DNA of 64,000 bases from Shinisaurus crocodilurus (Eukaryota; Chordata; Lepidosauria; Squamata; Shinisauridae). Both the position numbers and the translations under genes were made by a program. The notes below the pieces were generated by a model. It saw only the letters and a program-made list of their open reading frames with translations, was not told the DNA's origin and did no database searches. The stretch lies in NCBI GenBank assembly GCA_021292165.1, contig CM037879.1, positions 263,569,921 to 263,633,920 on the forward strand. The letters run 5' to 3'. Every line of letters starts with the position of its first letter. Within the stretch, counting starts at the first letter, position 1. Below are positions 62,301 to 64,000 of this stretch, piece after piece.

Positions 62301-62335
<35 letters not shown>

Positions 62336-62429
62336 TGGTGACAATGGCGGTGAGAAGGTAGATTCACTGAGGGAGGGGGCCCATTGAGCTTGCCTTGCCC
62401 AAGGGCTCCAAGACCTGGAATTGGCACTG
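62046..62429. mobile_element. hAT-like element, CAGGGCCGGAG...CACTG
   Basis: CAGGGCCGGAGTCCATGG start and GGAATTGGCACTG end. Imperfect duplication CTCAGGAA / CTCAGAAC (6 of 8, or one indel). Contains GGGCCC-rich sequence and a (GAG)n(GCA)n tract at 62280-62335. Confidence 0.65.
62280..62335 (+). repeat. (GAG)n(GCA)n triplet repeat
   Basis: About eight GAG triplets followed by about eleven CAG triplets inside a hAT-like element. The Glu/Gln frame over it is not a gene. Confidence 0.92.
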
Positions 62430-63191
62430 CTCAGAACCCAGGTGGTGTTTCAGTCTCTGAAGAACGTGACCTTTTGCTGCATGGGGTGTGGCTTGGCTTG
62501 ATCCTGTCCTAGTCTGGGATGGGGTGGGACAGGGTTAGTTTCCAGTCAAGGAATGCCTGAGCCAGGCCCCACTCTCTCTAGAAGCCCAGCTAGGGCTGTA
62601 CCGATACAGGGAAATCCAGCTCAACTCACACCACGGCAAGTTGGCGCAAGGCAAGCACAGGGCTGGAAAACTGGAATCCAGGGGGCCAAATCGTGAAAAT
62701 CTGTCAGATTTTCACACACACCCCTATCGGATTCTTCACACATCCCTAGCCCCAGCCTCTGTGCCTTGCCCTCCAATGCCAAATGTGCACGCATGAGCTG
62801 CAGTTGCTCAGTGAAGAAGGAAATGCACTTGACTCATGCTCTGTGGGATTCCAAATCCAAAAGATTTATTTCAGTCTAGTCACCTTAAAATAAATAAAAC
62901 AACTCTGATGAATCAGAAACAACCAAGGTGAAACTAAAACAGTATAATATATGCACTCACATAGTGGCCAACCAGCTGCCTGCGGGAAGCCCACAAGTAG
63001 GGACATGAGTGCAATATAATGAACAGACTTGGGGTACCTCTTGCCTTTAATATCTCTGACGTCGTTTTAATAGGTACATCAAGAAACTTAGCTGTTTTTT
63101 TCTGCAGTCTTCATACTAAGATCTGCCAATAAAATAGAAACTTAAACATCATCAGTTTTCTAAATATAAATAGTTTAGGAACTGTTGTCAA
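62430..63191. other. No gene; CR1-like scrap
   Basis: 62957-63018 holds ACATAGTGGCCAACCAGCTG, GGAAGCCCACAAGTAG and GACATGAGTGCAA, a minus-strand CR1-like 3' UTR piece. The remainder is unclassified. Confidence 0.5.
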
Positions 63192-63605
63192 CAGGGGTGG
63201 GCGACCCGCTCCGCACTTGACTCATGGTGTGGAAGTCGAGCACTCCTGCTTCACAAGCCGAGCCAAGTGCGAACGCCAGCTGAGGCGCTCGCCGGACTTC
63301 CAAGTCCCTGGCTCTAAGTTGTTTACATAGAAAACAGCGTAAAATACATTAAAAGCAGCTGCAATTTGTGCAAATTATGCCGCGATCTGCGCAAATTACG
63401 CAAATCGCGGCCGTTTTTAACGTATTATATGCCATTTTCTATTTAAACAGCGTAGTGCTGGAAACTGGAAGTCGCTTCCCCGGCTCGGCTCATGAGAATG
63501 TGAGTCGAGCCAGGGAAAAGGTAGGGCGAGCAGAGCTCGGGGGGTCGAGCCCGGCGAGTTCACCTGACTTCCACCACCCCCAATCGAGCTCCACGCACAT
63601 CCCAA
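63192..63605. mobile_element. hAT-like element inserted in L2-like 3' end
   Basis: CAGGGGTGGGCGACCCGCTC start and CTCCACGCACATCCCAA end. Duplication GTTGTCAA / GTTGTAAA (7 of 8) at 63184-63191 and 63606-63613. Inner GGAAGTCGAGCACTCC and TGGAAGTCGCTTCCCCGGCT. Related fragment at 53591. Confidence 0.7.
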
Positions 63606-63662
63606 GTTGTAAACCTCCCAGGGAGCTTCAGCTATTGGGCAGTATAGAAATGAAATGGGATG
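63606..63662 (+). mobile_element. L2-like LINE 3' end fragment
   Basis: CCTCCCAGGGAGCTTCAGCT and ATTGGGCAGTATAGAAATGA match the LINE 3' end at 36148-36420 and 5630. Confidence 0.7.
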
Positions 63663-63730
63663 TTATATCCCTATAAAAATCATAATATTAAAGAACATGG
63701 GCCAATGTTTCAACCGTACCACTTCTTAGT

Positions 63731-63840
63731 AGGCATGGGTGAGAACTTCATTCTATTCATAAACTGTCTGGAAAGAAATTGAGATTTAAAAAAAATAAAT
63801 AAATTGAATGCAAGAGAAAGCAAAATGGACAGATTTGTTC
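63731..63840 (+). repeat. Two-copy repeat Z, second copy
   Basis: GGCATGGGTGAGAACTTC, GGAAAGAAATTGAGATTT, CAAGAGAAAGCAAAATGGAC and TTGTTCATCC parallel 37362-37510. Confidence 0.5.
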
Positions 63841-64000
63841 ATCCAGGCAAGGTGCTTTCAGTGCTTAGCTCTTAGAAGTATGTGTTTGAATTCAGCCATG
63901 TTAGGGTTGCCACCTCTTTTTTTTCTAACAGTCTACTGATCTTTGACAGCTACATGGCAGGCAGGTACAACATGGCTTTCTGCATGGTGAGAATAGCTGT

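Overview
This 64 kb window looks like intergenic or intronic DNA from a squamate reptile, most likely a lizard. The evidence is its repeat content: a tRNA-derived SINE of the Sauria/ACA type in both orientations, CR1-clade and L2-clade LINE 3' ends, 5S rRNA-derived SINEs with a CR1-like tail, and very many hAT-type and TTA-flanked MITEs. I found no host protein-coding gene, exon series, functional tRNA or rRNA gene, or CRISPR array. The only recognisable coding sequences are transposon remnants: an L2-like reverse-transcriptase C-terminus (about 628-1380, minus), a degraded L2-like RT (about 6.9-7.4 kb, minus), CR1-type C-termini (about 11.9-12.2 kb and 45.9-46.3 kb, minus) and the C-terminal piece of a hAT transposase (12396-12680, plus).

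Layout. 0-3 kb: a palindromic hAT MITE, an L2-like LINE, and 5S-SINEs next to or inside other repeats. 3-11 kb: a Sauria-type SINE, then a long degraded L2-like LINE split by a GC-rich hAT element, microsatellites, and a second, larger hAT of the same GC-rich group. 11-14 kb: a CR1 3' end split by a 997 bp hAT that carries a transposase remnant and arrays of the hexamer GACTCG. 14-19 kb: L2-like 3' ends, a 220 bp tandem duplication containing a MITE, a SINE, hAT MITEs and a Tigger/mariner-like MITE. 20-28 kb: a foldback family rich in AACCCA, SINEs, a tRNA-Ala-derived SINE, an L2 3' end identical at its C-terminal peptide to the first LINE, and a third GC-rich hAT. 28-34 kb: comparatively repeat-poor. 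34-36 kb: a foldback repeat split by a second GACTCG hAT, then an L2-like insertion with a clean target duplication. 37-49 kb: a five-copy plus-strand family of unknown class, TTA-flanked MITEs, CR1 pieces and nested hATs. 49-56 kb: more palindromic MITEs (one inside a SINE), an LTR-like segment, and SINEs. 56-58 kb: a repeat-poor, T-rich stretch. 58-59.6 kb: a perfect 51 bp inverted repeat whose loop holds a reverse-complement copy of sequence 1.3 kb away. 60-64 kb: further hAT MITEs.

How the parts relate. The window is a layered record of insertions. Eleven hAT elements have an 8 bp target-site duplication that is exact or has one mismatch, and several sit inside older LINEs, SINEs or other MITEs, so relative ages can be read directly. 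The palindromic MITE family targets sites with a central TA; the GACTCG family and one other target sites of the form nTnnnnAn. I see no clearly new biological system. The best leads are the templated hairpin at 58.2 kb, the GC-rich hATs with shared ends and different interiors, and the GACTCG hAT family.
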